A stretch of DNA of 64,000 bases from Anoplopoma fimbria (GCF_027596085.1 NC_072469.1:20856781-20920780); one strand, 5' to 3'; counted from the stretch's first letter, positions 1-15,464 are shown. The notes: generated from the sequence alone by a model not told the origin. Made by a program: numbers and translations.

Positions 1-1224
1 AAAGCTTTATACACTGAAATCTCTCTCACTTTCGTATTATCTTTGGTGCAGGAATGCAACAGCAGGGGTTCGGAGGGTTTCAGCCAATGTTATATATGCT
101 GAGAGTGTGTGGTTCATTCAGTTGCACAAAAATTGGTTGATTGGGCTGACATCCTTTGAGAGGAACCTCAATCAATACCCAATTCTCCTCAGCAGCATTA
201 CAGGCCACTCAAACACTTTGCTTCCAGAGTGCTTGAGTTAATTCTTCGCCAAGATATTATAGGAGAGAAAATAGAGGAAGGACCAATAAATAAATAATAT
301 ACAAATTTAAATAGCCCCTCTACATTACTGATGAATGTCCCTCCACCATGAACACATCCTTCCACTGTTCCTACTGGTGGAGTGTCCTCCCTCATGCTTA
401 CTGTACAATGCTTCATTTGCTTCACCAAAACGTCAATGTGTCCCCTTTTCTTCCCATTCTTGTAAACACATTTTTCATGTGCTTTGTTCTCTCCCCCTCA
501 AAGGCTTTTCACTCCTTTCCATGCTTTATTTATACTGATATTTGTTTGTGTGTTACTTTTTTTTTTGTAGCCACAGGGAGGAAAGTGGGCTAGTATGAAA
601 TATTTATAGAGCACGATCATGCGTCCGAACAGTGGTTACACAAAAGCGCCTGCTAAGAACAAGCAACACAGGCGTGTGGGTCAGCGTGTGGCGCTCTATT
701 ACAGATGGGTTTAGATTGAGCAACGCGACCATGATAGGTAGAAATATTATACATAAAACATAAGTATTAGTTAACACATTGTACTGGCAATTCCCTTGTC
801 AGTGTTTGTTCAAATGACACAAATGAAAAGAATCCCAATTAAGACTGGAGTTTCTAATTTACCAGGAAATGTGCCAGTGTATGAATCCCTGTGAGTGCTG
901 AGGGTCGGCAAACAGCATAGAGAAGAATCGGACTTTGTTTGTGATGCTGCAGCAATATTCCGGTGGTATGGAGGAGAAACCAGACGTTTGTTGTTTTCAG
1001 GGGTGGAGTGACACTGATAGAAAATTCTGACTACCTGCAACTTTAAATAAAAAGATACATTTTTAAACACTTTGCCTAACTCTGCAGACACATGGAACTA
1101 AACTACATGTGCATGGAAAGTTGAGAAGTTCAGCTATAACGATGTTGTGTCTGTCTGTTTGTCCAACTCCTTTTTCTACTCTGCCAAACTAACTAAATTA
1201 GCGCTGTCGTCGAACAAAGAAATT
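1..1224. other. AT-rich noncoding stretch, nothing recognised
   Basis: No coding, RNA or repeat signal that I can support. Open frames are under 100 codons, overlap one another on both strands and lack splice context. A short T run lies near 550. Treated as unique noncoding DNA. Confidence 0.6.
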
Positions 1225-1402
1225 CTGAGTCAATTCTGTTGACTAATCGTTTAGTTGAATAAATCAACAGATCCCTTAAGCGTTTCTTGGAAATAAGTCA
1301 TTCAGCATGAAAAATAATAAAAAAACAACTAATAAAAATAAATTTTACTTGTCTATCATCAAAACAACAGATTAGTTGACTAATCGACTAAGAGGGTGCA
1401 GA
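1225..1402. repeat. Possible DNA-transposon remnant with ACTAATCG-type ends (family C)
   Basis: Both ends carry related words, ttgactaatcgtttagttga near 1240 and gttgactaatcgactaag near 1375, and the right end runs into a gggtgcag word. Teleost repeats with ends built from GACTAATCGATTAGT and a GGGCTGCA terminus are familiar to me, so I infer an old element of about 180 bp. The interior is A-rich and unrecognised. No target-site duplication was found, so the boundaries are approximate. Confidence 0.3.
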
Positions 1403-3599
1403 CTGTTGAAAAAGTCCAGCAAAGGAAAAGGTTGTCAACTATTTTCTACCTCCTGTCTTCTTCCGGTTATGATAGCGAGTATAGTCTAAAGCAATGGGTC
1501 TTTGATTTCATACAAGAGTAAACCTAAAAAAAAAGCCTTATCATTTTGAGTCGATGACCGTCAACTTTGTTGTCTGAAATGACAACGGTTTGCTAGCGGA
1601 TTTAATTAGCTAAAACTGAGATGTTTTATTGTATTGTAATCCAGAAAATAATGTAGTTAGCTAATGATATACTACTAGACTTTAAAAGTAGGCTAATGCT
1701 AGATTACTACTGTAGGCGATAAGCTAGTTAGCTGTGAATGCTAACATTTTCGGCTTAAGTAAAAGCAAATAAAAACCCTGTTTTTTCTAATCCATTTTGT
1801 AAGAATAAACAAAAGACTTGAACCTTCAATCTCACATGCATTAATTAGCTGTACGCAAATAAAGTATCCAATTGTATACTGTGATCTACATCCAAGTTTG
1901 TCAAGTTAATACATTCTGTTAACCGGTGTGTGACATCTAGCTATGCTGACCAGCGCAGCTTTTTTAGGCCTCGTACAGCATAAGAGCACTCAGGTAAACT
2001 AAAACATTTATAAATGTGCTGCCCAACAGTGAATTTGCAACAGCTAAGCGTCAAATGCTAAACTTTGCATCACATGTCAGTGAGGCCATTTCTGAGCACA
2101 ACCTTGGGATACATTCTGTAACTCTCTTTCTCAATCCAGGGTATTGATACAGTTATTTAAAGCTCAGACAGGATCCTTGAGCCATCTGCTTACTGAAATA
2201 GATACCTAATGCTCGGTCCATTCTACTGTAGATCCTGTAACATAGCCCTCTTCATCCGATATCATATTTCTACTCTACTAGTCTTCGGCACAGATATGAA
2301 TGCAGTTCATCAGGGGTATTAAAAAAAGATTTCCCTCAATGTGCTGATGCAATTTCCGTGGACGACTCAGCAGTTTTTTAAATTAAGTGTTGGATGTAAA
2401 AATGGTTCTAACTGGGACAAATCCTCTCAGGAAGGACGGTGAGGAAAGTCATGCACAATATGCCACAAAGCATCTAATACAAAGAACAAACTGACATTCA
2501 TGATGTCTTTATTAGTCTTAGTGAGATCAACACTTTTAGACCTTTTCACTTTCAGCAAACTTCTAATCACGTCACTTTTTGTCGCTCTCTTTATCTGTCT
2601 CTCTCTGTCCTTCCTCTGTAATCTGTCCATCACTGTTGCCCTCTTAGTCACCTTGCAGCCAATCACGGGCTGTGACTTTCAAAACACAAATGTCAGGACA
2701 AAGACAGAGAGAGCGAGAATACGCACTCACAGGCAGACATGGCGTTGCAGGGGAGAGAGACGTTTACTAAATGTGAGGCAGATTGACACAAAAATTTCAT
2801 ATTACACCATCAGAATTACAAAGATATGGGAGCTAATTTCTTTCCTGAAACAAAACTAATTCCTAATAAATTTAAAACATGCAGTAATCTAATCCTAGTG
2901 GGCGAAAATCCAATAAAAGTAATTCTGTAGTGGTAAAATATTTAAGAACTTGCCATGAGCTATGAGACAGTCAGAGCTGAAGGTCTGCTTGTTCCTGTGC
3001 CTTTGTATTCTGTTAACATTACTTTGTTGCTGTGTAGTTGCTGTGGCAATGTCTTACCATCACAATTAATCTTTCTGATGATCTAGGTATATATATATTT
3101 ACACTGGAAAACATTTTAAACAATGTCCTTGCTGCATGTCTTTTCCCCGCCAGGAAAGATGTTGGTGTATGTGGATAAAGTACGTGTGCGTGTGTGTGTG
3201 CATATGTTTCTGTGCATGTTGAGAACAAGCCTTCGGCCCTCATGGCGTGATAACATTATTAACCTATATGCTTCTGACTCCCCCTGAGAGAAGAGAGCAG
3301 CAGGCGGACCAAAGATACAGCAAGTTCTCTCAACAGCACGATCACACACTTATGCACATGTACACGCACATGAGGGTTTTTTCCAGTATGTACAGCAGTT
3401 GTGAAAATTATACAAAACACATGGTCATTATGCTATATCTGCATGCGCAAAAGATGAATATTTCAAAGCTATAACACCAAAGGACGACGACATAATCACA
3501 ATAGATAACTTTCGTTTTCAGCTGAGCAGCTCTGTGTTCCCGCAGGGGCTTTGTGCCGTCATGTGTGACAGAAAGAGAGCGCCAGAGAGAGCAGTCAAC
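1403..3599. other. Noncoding stretch, nothing recognised
   Basis: AT-rich sequence with no exon structure. The 119-codon open frame near 2500-2859 overlaps an opposite-strand frame, is rich in Leu/Ser from TC-rich DNA and has no family resemblance. A short GT-rich patch lies near 3184-3200. Confidence 0.55.
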
Positions 3600-3800
3600 A
3601 GGGCTAAGTGTAATTACCGCAAAGTGCGATCACTGTGTTAATCATCCGGCCAAGGCCTCATAATCAACACTTCCCCTTGAGCCACAGACCAGGGAGAGGT
3701 AGGGAGAAACAGACACGCAGCTCGGACCCCCATAACAGTTAATATTCATCATGATGCTCTGAGTGCTGCAAATAACTCGCCGGGCGCTCGGCTGCTCCGG
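3600..3800. promoter_or_regulatory. Candidate conserved noncoding element (unverified)
   Basis: This stretch is less AT-rich than its surroundings. It combines homeodomain-like words (gtgtaattaccgc, gtgttaatcatcc) with a CpG-containing patch (gccgggcgctcggctgctcc) near 3780. That texture is typical of vertebrate developmental enhancers, but no alignment was possible, so this is inference only. Confidence 0.2.
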
Positions 3801-3931
3801 AGCGGCATCTGTATGTATGTAGATAACAACAAGGGAAGGATCTCTTACAAGCTCCTCTACCCCTGAGTCTCCCGATAACATCATCCATCTGAGCTTGGAG
3901 GCTGAGGGAGGACTGGGAGGTGGTGAAGAGG

Positions 3932-3933
<2 letters not shown>

Positions 3934-4028
<95 letters not shown>

Positions 4029-4031
4029 GTG
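3934..4031 (+). repeat. (TG)n microsatellite
   Basis: About 98 bp of TG dinucleotides with one interruption (a TTT near 4008). It produces the Val/Cys-rich open frames here, which are artefacts. A CA array lies about 137 bp downstream, so the two tracts are complementary to each other on the same strand. Confidence 0.97.
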
Positions 4032-4168
4032 CTTTCCAAAAATTTAGAATAAGAATTACTCTCCTGCCACCTCTCTGGGGCGCTTTTCCTTCACAGCTAA
4101 GACCGGGAAAACCTCACAGGATAAAACTTTTCTCTACACCTCCCACACATATGCATACACAAAAACAG

Positions 4169-4173
4169 ACACA

Positions 4174-4239
<66 letters not shown>

Positions 4240-4249
4240 CACACACACA
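4169..4249 (+). repeat. (CA)n microsatellite
   Basis: About 80 bp of CA dinucleotides interrupted twice by aaac. It faces the TG array upstream in inverted orientation. The Thr/His-rich frame reading through it is not a gene. Confidence 0.97.
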
Positions 4250-5972
4250 TACAAACAAACCAATGCATACAGCGCACATGCTTGTAAAATGCCTCTTGCT
4301 CTCTCACACTCCCTTTTCTCTCATTCCAAAACACAGTGTCACATTCAGCTGCACTCTTATCTCTCGGTGCTACACCCTCACATGAAAAAGAAAATTCCAA
4401 CAATCTCTCTCTCTCTCTCCTCCTCCCTTCTCCACTGGTATCTCTATCTGTTATCCTCAATGACTACGCGTCACCTTGCTGTCTGTGTCAAACTCTGTAA
4501 CCATGGGCATGTCTCCCAGCGCTGCTAACACAAGTCGAGCAGAAAGCAGCTTTGTGACTTTACCATTCAGCTGAGTGATCCGCAGAAGCCCTACGAGCAG
4601 CGGGAAGACACTGACAGGTTTCAGGGTAACGAGAGGTTACTTGGCCCATTGGAATTCAAAGCAAAAACTGTGAGCTCCAATGAACACTATCATGAATTCC
4701 AACAGCATGAGATAACGTTTGCAGTTCAGGGGAAACTTTGTTTAAAGTTTTATTTGTTGCCACAATTATTGCATCGGCTTTAAATTCCCTTGAGTAGTCC
4801 CTTATGTTTTAGGTAGAGCTTGCCAAAGAGTACATATAGCCACAAGAGGGGGCTCCTCCTCCCTGTGGAGCTAAATTCAACTAGTTGAAATGCCCTTTTA
4901 TGACTTTGTAATTTGATTTTCTCCCCTTTTTTTGCAAGAAGGTCAGTTGGGGGTAGAGAAAACTTTCCACTTTCAAGCTCCTGATGTTTGATGCACAGAA
5001 AGAATAGTTGAGATAATCCTTTGGATACTCTCTCTATCCTTCACGCAGAAAATTTAAAACACACACTTTCCTTCTTTCTCTATGTCATTTGGGACTGCAG
5101 GAAGAGTGGTCACAGAGGAGTCAGCTAATCCTAATCAAGTATAAAGAATAAAGCACAACCATGAGTCCTGAATGGCACTCCCCTTCATTTATATTCCGCA
5201 CCACATCAGCATCCAGCATCTCACCGACACCATCATTCCCAAAAATGTGGACTGTTGACTATTGGCTTCAAATGTGCACATCGTGTCAATCTCAATTGTA
5301 CTTCTCACAAAATCTCTTTCAAGTTATGTGCTGGCATTGCAAAGCTCTCCAGTGTGGCTTGGCTGATTTATTGTTATTCAGCATCACTTCCAAGGACAGA
5401 CCTGCGCCTACATCACTATCCGTCTTTACCACTTCACTCACACACACACGTACACACATACACACACACTTGAATATCTTTTCCGTCTTTCCTCTGGGAA
5501 ACTGGGGTGAATATGAACCCAAACTATGTTTATCACGAGAAACACACCACCAAACTGACACAGGGTTTCCTTTCTAATGAGATACACCCTGATGATGTTT
5601 GCATGAATATATTTATGAGTGGACGGACACGGGAGGAGAAACAAGACATTAACAAGAGCAGTAACAACACACAACAGACGGCAAAGCCACCAAACAAATA
5701 GCAAAGAGGAAAACTAATTAAGAAAAAGACATAAAACCTCCCCGTTAAAAAAACCCTTTCCTGCTACATGTGAATTGATATATCAGAGCCTCTACATGTG
5801 ACTGTCGTTGCTTCCAATCCTGCACCAACATTGTAAGTCCTAATTCATAACAATTTCAGCTAGGTCCTCTTCAGCCCAATTACCAAACAACACCTTGACA
5901 TTGCCGTCTGCTCCTGTGGAAAGAGAGAGGCTTAGCGACCATGGTGTCAACTACATATTGACGTTGGTCTCC
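4250..5972. other. Noncoding stretch with short CT- and CA-rich patches
   Basis: Nothing coding was recognised. There is a (CT)n patch near 4402-4418 and an imperfect CA patch near 5436-5470. A CTCF-like word is listed separately at 4840. The 138-codon frame starting at 5161 crosses the CA patch and lacks coding character. Confidence 0.55.
4840..4853 (+). promoter_or_regulatory. CTCF-like motif
   Basis: The word CCACAAGAGGGGGC matches the CTCF core pattern CCACNAGRGGGCRC at 13 of 14 positions. Short motifs of this kind occur by chance, and occupancy cannot be judged from sequence. Confidence 0.25.
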
Positions 5973-5986
5973 GTAACCATAGAAAC
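5973..5986 (+). promoter_or_regulatory. RFX X-box-like motif
   Basis: GTAACCATAGAAAC fits the RFX pattern GTNRCC-N2-RGYAAC with one mismatch (A where Y is expected). The family of RFX transcription factors binds such near-palindromes in ciliary promoters and in vertebrate conserved noncoding elements. It lies about 300 bp before a candidate conserved stretch. Confidence 0.25.
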
Positions 5987-6252
5987 TTGTGAATGGAATC
6001 CCCGGTTCTCATTTCTGAACGGCGGCCGTCATCACAGAGAAAACTGTAACATCAGAAGAGATTTTGCACCCATCAAGGCTGTGGATATCTTATTTTGTCA
6101 CTGAAACTATTTTATCGAATGAAAACATGCTGCTCTCTCCCTCGCAATGTGCCATGATGCTTACTTTAGTAATGACTCATGCTGGATCATGTTCAGTGTC
6201 TTCAGCAACAAAAGAACAGCCAACAAACCACAATAGAAATGTGACTTTGGAC

Positions 6253-6269
6253 AAAAAAAAAAAAAAAAA
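6253..6269 (+). repeat. A17 homopolymer
   Basis: A run of 17 A. There is no retroposon body or target-site duplication that I could recognise around it. Confidence 0.85.
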
Positions 6270-6284
6270 GTGGTATGAATGACT

Positions 6285-6460
6285 GAGCAATTGAGCTGAG
6301 TGCTGCTTCACGGCCGAGGCAAGCAGGGAGCGCTGATAAGGGAGCTGTAATAACAGACAGAAATTCACAGCCTTTGTTCGCCAGCAAATGAGAGTGATGA
6401 TCACCAGGCTTGGGAGCGGCACTGGGTGACTGTTTCCATGGCGTTAGAATGAGGTAAGCC
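6285..6460. promoter_or_regulatory. Candidate conserved noncoding element (unverified)
   Basis: A mixed-composition block with no simple repeats stands between an A run and a TG patch, and it includes gtttccatggcgtt near 6431. Its evenness and lack of AT drift look like constrained noncoding DNA. There is no exon structure. This is inference only. Confidence 0.2.
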
Positions 6461-6646
6461 AGTGTGTGTGTGTGTGTGTGCATGTACATCTGAGTGGGTG
6501 GTGGATTCGTGTGTAGGTTGGGGTGGAGGCTCGGGTATTATTGATAGGTTGCCTGTCCTTGAGAAGGCCAGATTGGGACGCCCCCACTCTTCACGGGAGA
6601 TTTCCTTTAATTAATCCAAATGAGGACACACTTACAATTCACACAG

Positions 6647-6768
<122 letters not shown>

Positions 6769-6978
6769 ATGACTGCATGCAATCAGCACCAGAGAAGTAA
6801 GAAGAGGATGAAAATGTAGGACAGTTTGAACGGAATTTTGAGATATTCTAAAAGTCACATGATTAAAGGAATAAGCAAATGTTATAACAAGACTGAGAGT
6901 TTATAGCTCTTATGTGAGGCTGTATAGGCATATATCCTGTAGGAAACATGAATGTATGTAATCAATTAAATGTCAGTT

Positions 6979-7068
6979 CATCCGATAGTTGATATATTTC
7001 AGTCTGGACCAAAAGGGTGGACCAACCGGCAATGCCATCCTTAGAGCCATCGACTAGCATGGCGAATA
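6979..7068 (+). repeat. Family A interspersed repeat, terminal fragment
   Basis: It contains atatttcagtctggaccaaa followed by gggtggaccaaccgg and aatgccatcc. The same end is found at 56930-56985 on this strand and inverted near 17030-17100. I recall this block (a 'ttgttgagatatttcag ... ggtggac' repeat) as widespread in percomorph fish. Only the terminal 90 bp are present. Confidence 0.6.
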
Positions 7069-7459
7069 ATATATATATGCTAAAACAAACATTCCTTTTT
7101 TACTTTTAGGATTTGGGCTTCCCACAGTTAAATGAAGATTATTGACTGAGATATTGGCATTTAAAATGAGTGGTCCTCGCGAAAGTCTGCTTCATATCAA
7201 ATAAGGCGCTTCCTTAACTAACAGGCATCCATCAGGAGGTAATCGGGAAGATTTGGCTCCACTTTCGGGGAGCTGTCATGCTGCTGTGGGCGCAACTAAT
7301 AGCAGCAGTGAATGTTGGGGCTGCAGTCCAGAGTGCACTTTAAAACTGAGAGCAGACAAAACACTTAGTTCAGTTAAAAAATAATCTTATTTTAAGTCTG
7401 AATTTTATGCAAATATATTACCATTAGCATGATTGTAGCACAACATGGAAGTGAATGAA

Positions 7460-7602
7460 GTGCTTTGTTTGATTAAATGTGTAAGTCCAATAAAAAATAT
7501 TTTGTCCCTAAAAATCATGAATAATCGTGATAAATATTGGTGATCTCAACATTGATCAAGATTATCGAGATGATCATTTTGGCCATAAAAGGGCAGAACT
7601 GC
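7460..7602 (+). repeat. DNA-transposon-like end fragment (family F)
   Basis: The words aaaatcatgaataatcgtga, attgatcaagattatcgag and gatcattttggccataa match, from memory, the end of a common teleost repeat that normally finishes 'ggccataatcgagcagccc'. Here the last part is degraded to aaagggcag. No opposite end was found nearby, so this appears to be a solo terminus. Confidence 0.45.
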
Positions 7603-8397
7603 AGAATAGTATCTTTTACAATTTCACGAAACATGACTCTGATGAAGTGATTGGCAATCATTTCAGTGCGAATGTGAGTCAGCGTGGCCATCCAGCTTAT
7701 GGCCTGGTCAAATCAGGTAATCAGCACAGCTGCGTCGGAGCAGGTATAGGATTAACAAATCTGTGTGTATAAGACGATAAGCCTCCGCAACATTTCCGCA
7801 AACACTAAGAGGGTTTCCATGCAGGTGGGGGAAGCAATCAGATAATTTGTCAATCACTTTCCCTACCTCATGTTGGGGAAAGAGTGAGTAACTGCTTACA
7901 ACCCTCTTAATATCCTTTCTAAAGATAGACTTCAACTACTATTACAATTATCCTAAATCATCCTTAGATTGGATGGTATAATGCCCCTGTAGATTCAACA
8001 CCCAAAACCACAGGTTCCTTCCCTTTCTCAACATGGGTGAAGTGCACAGCTGCAGTTGTTACAGCCCAGTGCGGGGGCTCATGGTGGGAGATATGAGAAT
8101 TGGAGAGTTGGACATACATAAGCAAACACAGCAAGAGATTATAAGCTGAGCATGAGGTGATAATAATATAGTCATCATGCCCCGGGGTTGAGTGGCACGA
8201 ATCAGAATATATGAAAAATTGAAGAGTGGTTAGTTAGAAGAGATGCTGCCCTTCATGCGGAAAACCCATTTTGTGTTTTACACCCTGTGTAGTAAAATAA
8301 CAAGTCAAAATGAAATCCCATAACAGTCTCAGAAACCAAGTCTAAACTGAGTAGATGAGAGCAGCAATATTTGCATGTATGCTAACCTTCTGGAAGC
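7603..8397. other. Noncoding stretch, nothing recognised
   Basis: Unique-looking AT-rich sequence with no coding, RNA or repeat signal I can support. Confidence 0.5.
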
Positions 8398-8556
8398 CAA
8401 TTGATCAACAATAAACAATTAATTATCATTTTCAAGTAAAAATGCCAAACACGCTTTAGTTTCAGTTTGTCATGTGTGAGGATTTTCTTCTCTTACCTCA
8501 AAGTAAATCAAATATCTTTGGATGCTGGGCTGTTGGTTGGACAAAACCAGAAATCT
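8398..8556 (+). repeat. Family B interspersed repeat (partial)
   Basis: It contains aaatgccaaacacgctttag, a gaggattttctt stretch, aatatctttggatgctgggc and ctgttggttggacaaaacc. The same ordered words occur at 59687-59933 (+), and inverted at 33374-33613. I recall this as a common teleost element ending in GATTAATCG-type sequence. This copy stops about 100 bp short of the far end. Confidence 0.6.
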
Positions 8557-8600
8557 TTTACCATATTCTCACATTATAGACTCAACATTTAATCACTAGT

Positions 8601-8997
8601 AAGGTGCACACAGTAGAGTGGAGCTATCCACCAGGTCTGTCTGCAACAACCACAAATATAACACTTCATGCACCGGTTCTGTGCTGGAGCGTGTATAAGC
8701 TCCATTTCACAGGTGTAACTGCGACTTTTCGCATTTATTTCCGCTTCAAATCTATTTTTCCAACAATAAGCGTGTAAACGTGAGGTTGAAACCCGATTTA
8801 AACACACAAAATAACTGTGTCTCTGGCCGCAGAGCTGCAGTTGAACGGCAGCAACACTGTCGGCCGTGTGAAGTTCCATAAATGTTAGCTGTTAGCAAAA
8901 CACAATGTCCAAAACAAAAAAATAAGCAAACTGTTTCCCCTACTGTGTCCCTGGCCACAGAGTAGCACTCAGCAGTAGCTATGCACTCAGCTGTGTT
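8601..8997 (+). repeat. Family E repeat, copy 1
   Basis: This segment aligns by eye along its length with 32887-33250 on the same strand. Shared landmarks in the same order are a 'cagtagag' word, a 'tctg/gtctcc..aac.accac' word, gcttcaaatctattttt (gcttcaagtcaattttg in the other copy), a 'gttagctg' word, and ctactgtgtccctggcc (cccactgtgtctcacatg). The copies are strongly diverged, so both insertions are old. Class unknown. It directly follows a family B copy. Confidence 0.55.
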
Positions 8998-12199
<3,202 letters not shown>

Positions 12200-12509
12200 A
12201 TGTCTAAAAGCTTTCCTGTTCATCTGAATGATGATGTCATTGCTGGCATTAGTCGTCCCTGCTTGACAAACAGGAACAGTGGATCCCATGGCAGCCAGTT
12301 TATGTGGCTAAATTAGGCTTGGGGACAACAGACCACACACTAATGTCACCGAGGGTCTAAGAACAGTTGCTACATGAACAACAGTGGTTTTAACCTTGGC
12401 ACCTAGATTACATTATATTCCAACACTGCATTGCCCTCGAATAACCCACCCTTTCTCCGTCTCATTCCACCGTACTGCTACAACCTTTTTGAGAAACAAC
12501 ACTCGCGCT

Positions 12510-12528
12510 CTTCTTCTTCTTCTTCTTC
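12510..12528 (+). repeat. (CTT)6 microsatellite
   Basis: A short CTT trinucleotide tract. The Arg-rich frame on the opposite strand comes from it. Confidence 0.85.
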
Positions 12529-12741
12529 CTAATTCATCCACTTTATGTCTTTCCCGGTTCCTTTCCTCACTTTGGAACTCTGTCTGTTTTGACATTACCT
12601 ATAACTTAACCCCACAAACAATTAGAGGACCATTACAAATACATTACCAATACACTGATTTATCAATCCCAAACAGTCAGAGAGGAGCACATATTGAGTG
12701 ACTTTGGACGACAAGACAATTAGAGTTGTAATGATTGATGA

Positions 12742-12762
12742 CCCCCCCCCCCCCCCCCCCCC
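12742..12762 (+). repeat. C21 homopolymer
   Basis: A run of 21 C, which is unusual in AT-rich DNA. It can form G-quadruplex or i-motif structures, and its length may be misjudged by sequencing. Confidence 0.9.
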
Positions 12763-12866
12763 ACAAAAAACCTGCATCGATCGAATACAGTTTGTCGCTC
12801 TTATTTAAGGTCAAAGTTGCATAGTGAAGTCTAGGAAACAGCGTGTCTACACATGAGAACAATAAT

Positions 12867-13110
12867 ATCCGTGAACTACGGTCCAAAAATGTTGGTTATG
12901 GCATATAAACTACAATTTTGGTATGGTTAGGGATAGGAACTTAAACACTTGGTTGAGGTTAGGGAAAGACTGTGATCAATGAAAAGGGAAACATGTCTGT
13001 GAACTCCAGTCTCCTTGCCCATCCACCTCTGCTTCCCCTCCCTTTCTTTTTACCATGCTACATAAAAATATTCTGCCTAATACAGTTACGCTTTGGGTGT
13101 CATGTAATGA
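12867..13110 (+). repeat. Family I interspersed repeat, degenerate copy 1
   Basis: Landmarks in order are tttggtatggttagggatag, cacttggttgaggttaggga, gtgaactccagtctcc, cccatccacctctgc and gggtgtcatgtaatga. From memory these match a teleost repeat with 'ggttagg...acttggttagg...gaaaag' followed by a 'gtctcctgggtgaaag' segment. The inverted copy at 37004-37410 has matching parts. Boundaries are approximate. Confidence 0.45.
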
Positions 13111-15370
13111 ATGTGCCCCTCTTAATACTACTGTAAGGGTCGCCTCCTTCCCTTTCTCCTCTCAGTTCATCTCCTCATTTCAGTCCAACTCCTGACAGTC
13201 GTGTCTTGCATTCAAATACCACATCATCACTTGTGACTGACGGAGTGCAAGAAGAATCAACAGAGTGTGACGCTGTCTTTGTTTTCTCTGTTGTCTCTGT
13301 CGGGACAAGAATAGAGACAAGCCATATGTAGGAGGATCGAGAGCAATCCCGCCAGTCAAGCAAACCCCATAATGACTCTGTGTGCCACAGTGAAGTTTAA
13401 TAACACCAACAAGGCAGATATTGATGATAGTAAGTGGCGCCACTCATATGCTGCATTGCACCGGAGACTGTTTGGCTTCACTGTGGGCTGCTGAATAAAC
13501 AAGGGATATTCTTTTCTCTGATGTCTGTGTGAGGATGTGTGAGGCTACGCTGGGAAGTGAGGCCAGCCAGAGAGCATAGAACATGTGGATGCCTGTGGGG
13601 TGAAGGGGGTTGCAGCATTTTAGGCACATGGATGCTTATATACCGCATGTGCGTGCAATCACACATAAATAAGCATGTAAGCATGCACAAATGAAAAACA
13701 CCGTAAATATAATGAAACATTCACTTCTTCTGCTATATTCTTTCAAATTAGGTAAATTGCTTGTTTCCCCACGATGACATTGAAGTAAACCTTTAGGAAC
13801 TTCAGAAAATCTGAAACTGATTGTCAGAGACAAATGACCAATTAAAATAGAATCGGAGAAGCAATCATAGCTCAAAAATCAATCGCTCTCAATTATTAAT
13901 TTGGGACAAAAGCAAATGCAACTTTGTCTCTCTATCTCCCAAGTGTGCAATTACTGTGGCTTTAATGGATACACAGACATACAGTATAATGCTGATCCTC
14001 CTGTAAGGAAATGTTCAGAATACCCTCTACTGGCTCTACCTTTATTTGGAGCTGCCTGTTTTGGGTCAGCACTTTGGCCAGGTAGGCTATTTACAGTGTA
14101 AATGTTAAAAAAAGACTTTTCATCGGTCCCAAATGGAGAAAGAGGAGGGTGGATGGTGGATAAGATGAAGGCTGGAGGGACTAATAGAGACTGACCATTA
14201 GGTGGTTGTTTACTGACATTTGCATTAGAGACATATTTGAAAAAAGACTTTTGCACATCTGCATATGCAAAAGTCTGTATTTATCCATTTTTTCAGGAGG
14301 GTGTGTGTGTGTGTGTTTATGAGTGACAGTGTGCAGATTTATGAATGAGGTATAAAAACAGAACAAACTCTTGAATGCTTCTGTGAAGAAGATGAGGGTG
14401 GGGAAGAAATCCAGAAAGGAAGAGTGTCGAGAGAGGGAATCAGAGAAAGAAGAGAAAAGAAGCACAGCTGTCTGAGGAGTATAAATATCCTTAGCCACTC
14501 TCTCTCTCTGACAAAAATAGACTCATAGTGCACAAACTCACACACTTACAGGCTTGTACTGAATACATTTTAGGCAAATTTCCTCAATCATTTCAGATTA
14601 ATTGTAAATACCATGGAGTACAGCCACATGACCAAATACCTGCTATAAGAGGTCTGCAGAAGGCGTGATAGACTTTCTGTGGTGGGCTGTGTGCTGTTTG
14701 CATATGTGTCTGCGCACACGTACACAAGTGTGTGTGTGAGAGTTGTGCGGGAGGAGTGGGAAGTCACAAGTTACCACAAAATACTGCAGAGGGAAGTACA
14801 TGTGGGAGGACCACGGAATCTCCCCAAGAGTCTGTGCCGCATCCACGCCATATTTGGTGATTCAGAGTATCGCTGTCAGTCAAGCCAAGTTTCAAGTACA
14901 GTGTGTACGTCCAGTGGACCTTGGATAAAAAGCCTTTCCAAATTATTTCTAGTGTTTGTTTTACCCTGCTTGGACAGTCTGAAGGTTGGCATTTACAGTA
15001 TCAGCACTATTCAGATGTGCCAGATGTTGTCTCTCACAGAAATGTATATTGGACTGACTTAAACATACTTTTCAGGGTGCTGCTAAACTTTCTGTGACTC
15101 CAGCTGTTGTTAGGTGCCTTTGAGACAAAGCCAACCCATTTTGCAGCTAAAACACAACAAAGTCAGCTCAAACAAACCATAACAACCCTTGTGTGACATT
15201 ATGCCACCTTCAGCTGTAAATAAGAGAACAGACCGAGCATGCTGGCCCTCCTGACAGAGACACTGTCCTCCCAGAAGCTTTTGCTCCAGGCATCCCGAAG
15301 CCTAGCTTATGAGCCCTGACCAGAAACAAGCACAAGCATCAAGCATCTACTTTATGATCTACAATTCCCA
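13111..15370. other. Noncoding stretch, nothing recognised
   Basis: No supported gene. A 12-bp GT patch lies near 14302. The 127-codon frame starting at 14679 shows no domain, signal peptide or splice structure that I recognise. Confidence 0.55.
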
Positions 15371-15388
15371 GCACACACACACACATTT

Positions 15389-15459
<71 letters not shown>

Positions 15460-15464
15460 TACAC
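15371..15464 (+). repeat. (CA)n microsatellite
   Basis: Two CA blocks, a short one at 15371-15386 and a long one from 15391 to 15454, followed by catacata-type decay. The frame reading through it is a repeat artefact. Confidence 0.97.

Noticed and set aside
2500..2859. 119-codon open frame on the plus strand
   Set aside because: TC-rich DNA giving Leu/Ser residues, an overlapping frame on the other strand, and no domain or splice support.
3920..4528. 202-codon open frame on the plus strand
   Set aside because: It is Val/Cys and Thr/His repeats from the TG and CA arrays plus unrelated flanks. Repeat artefact.
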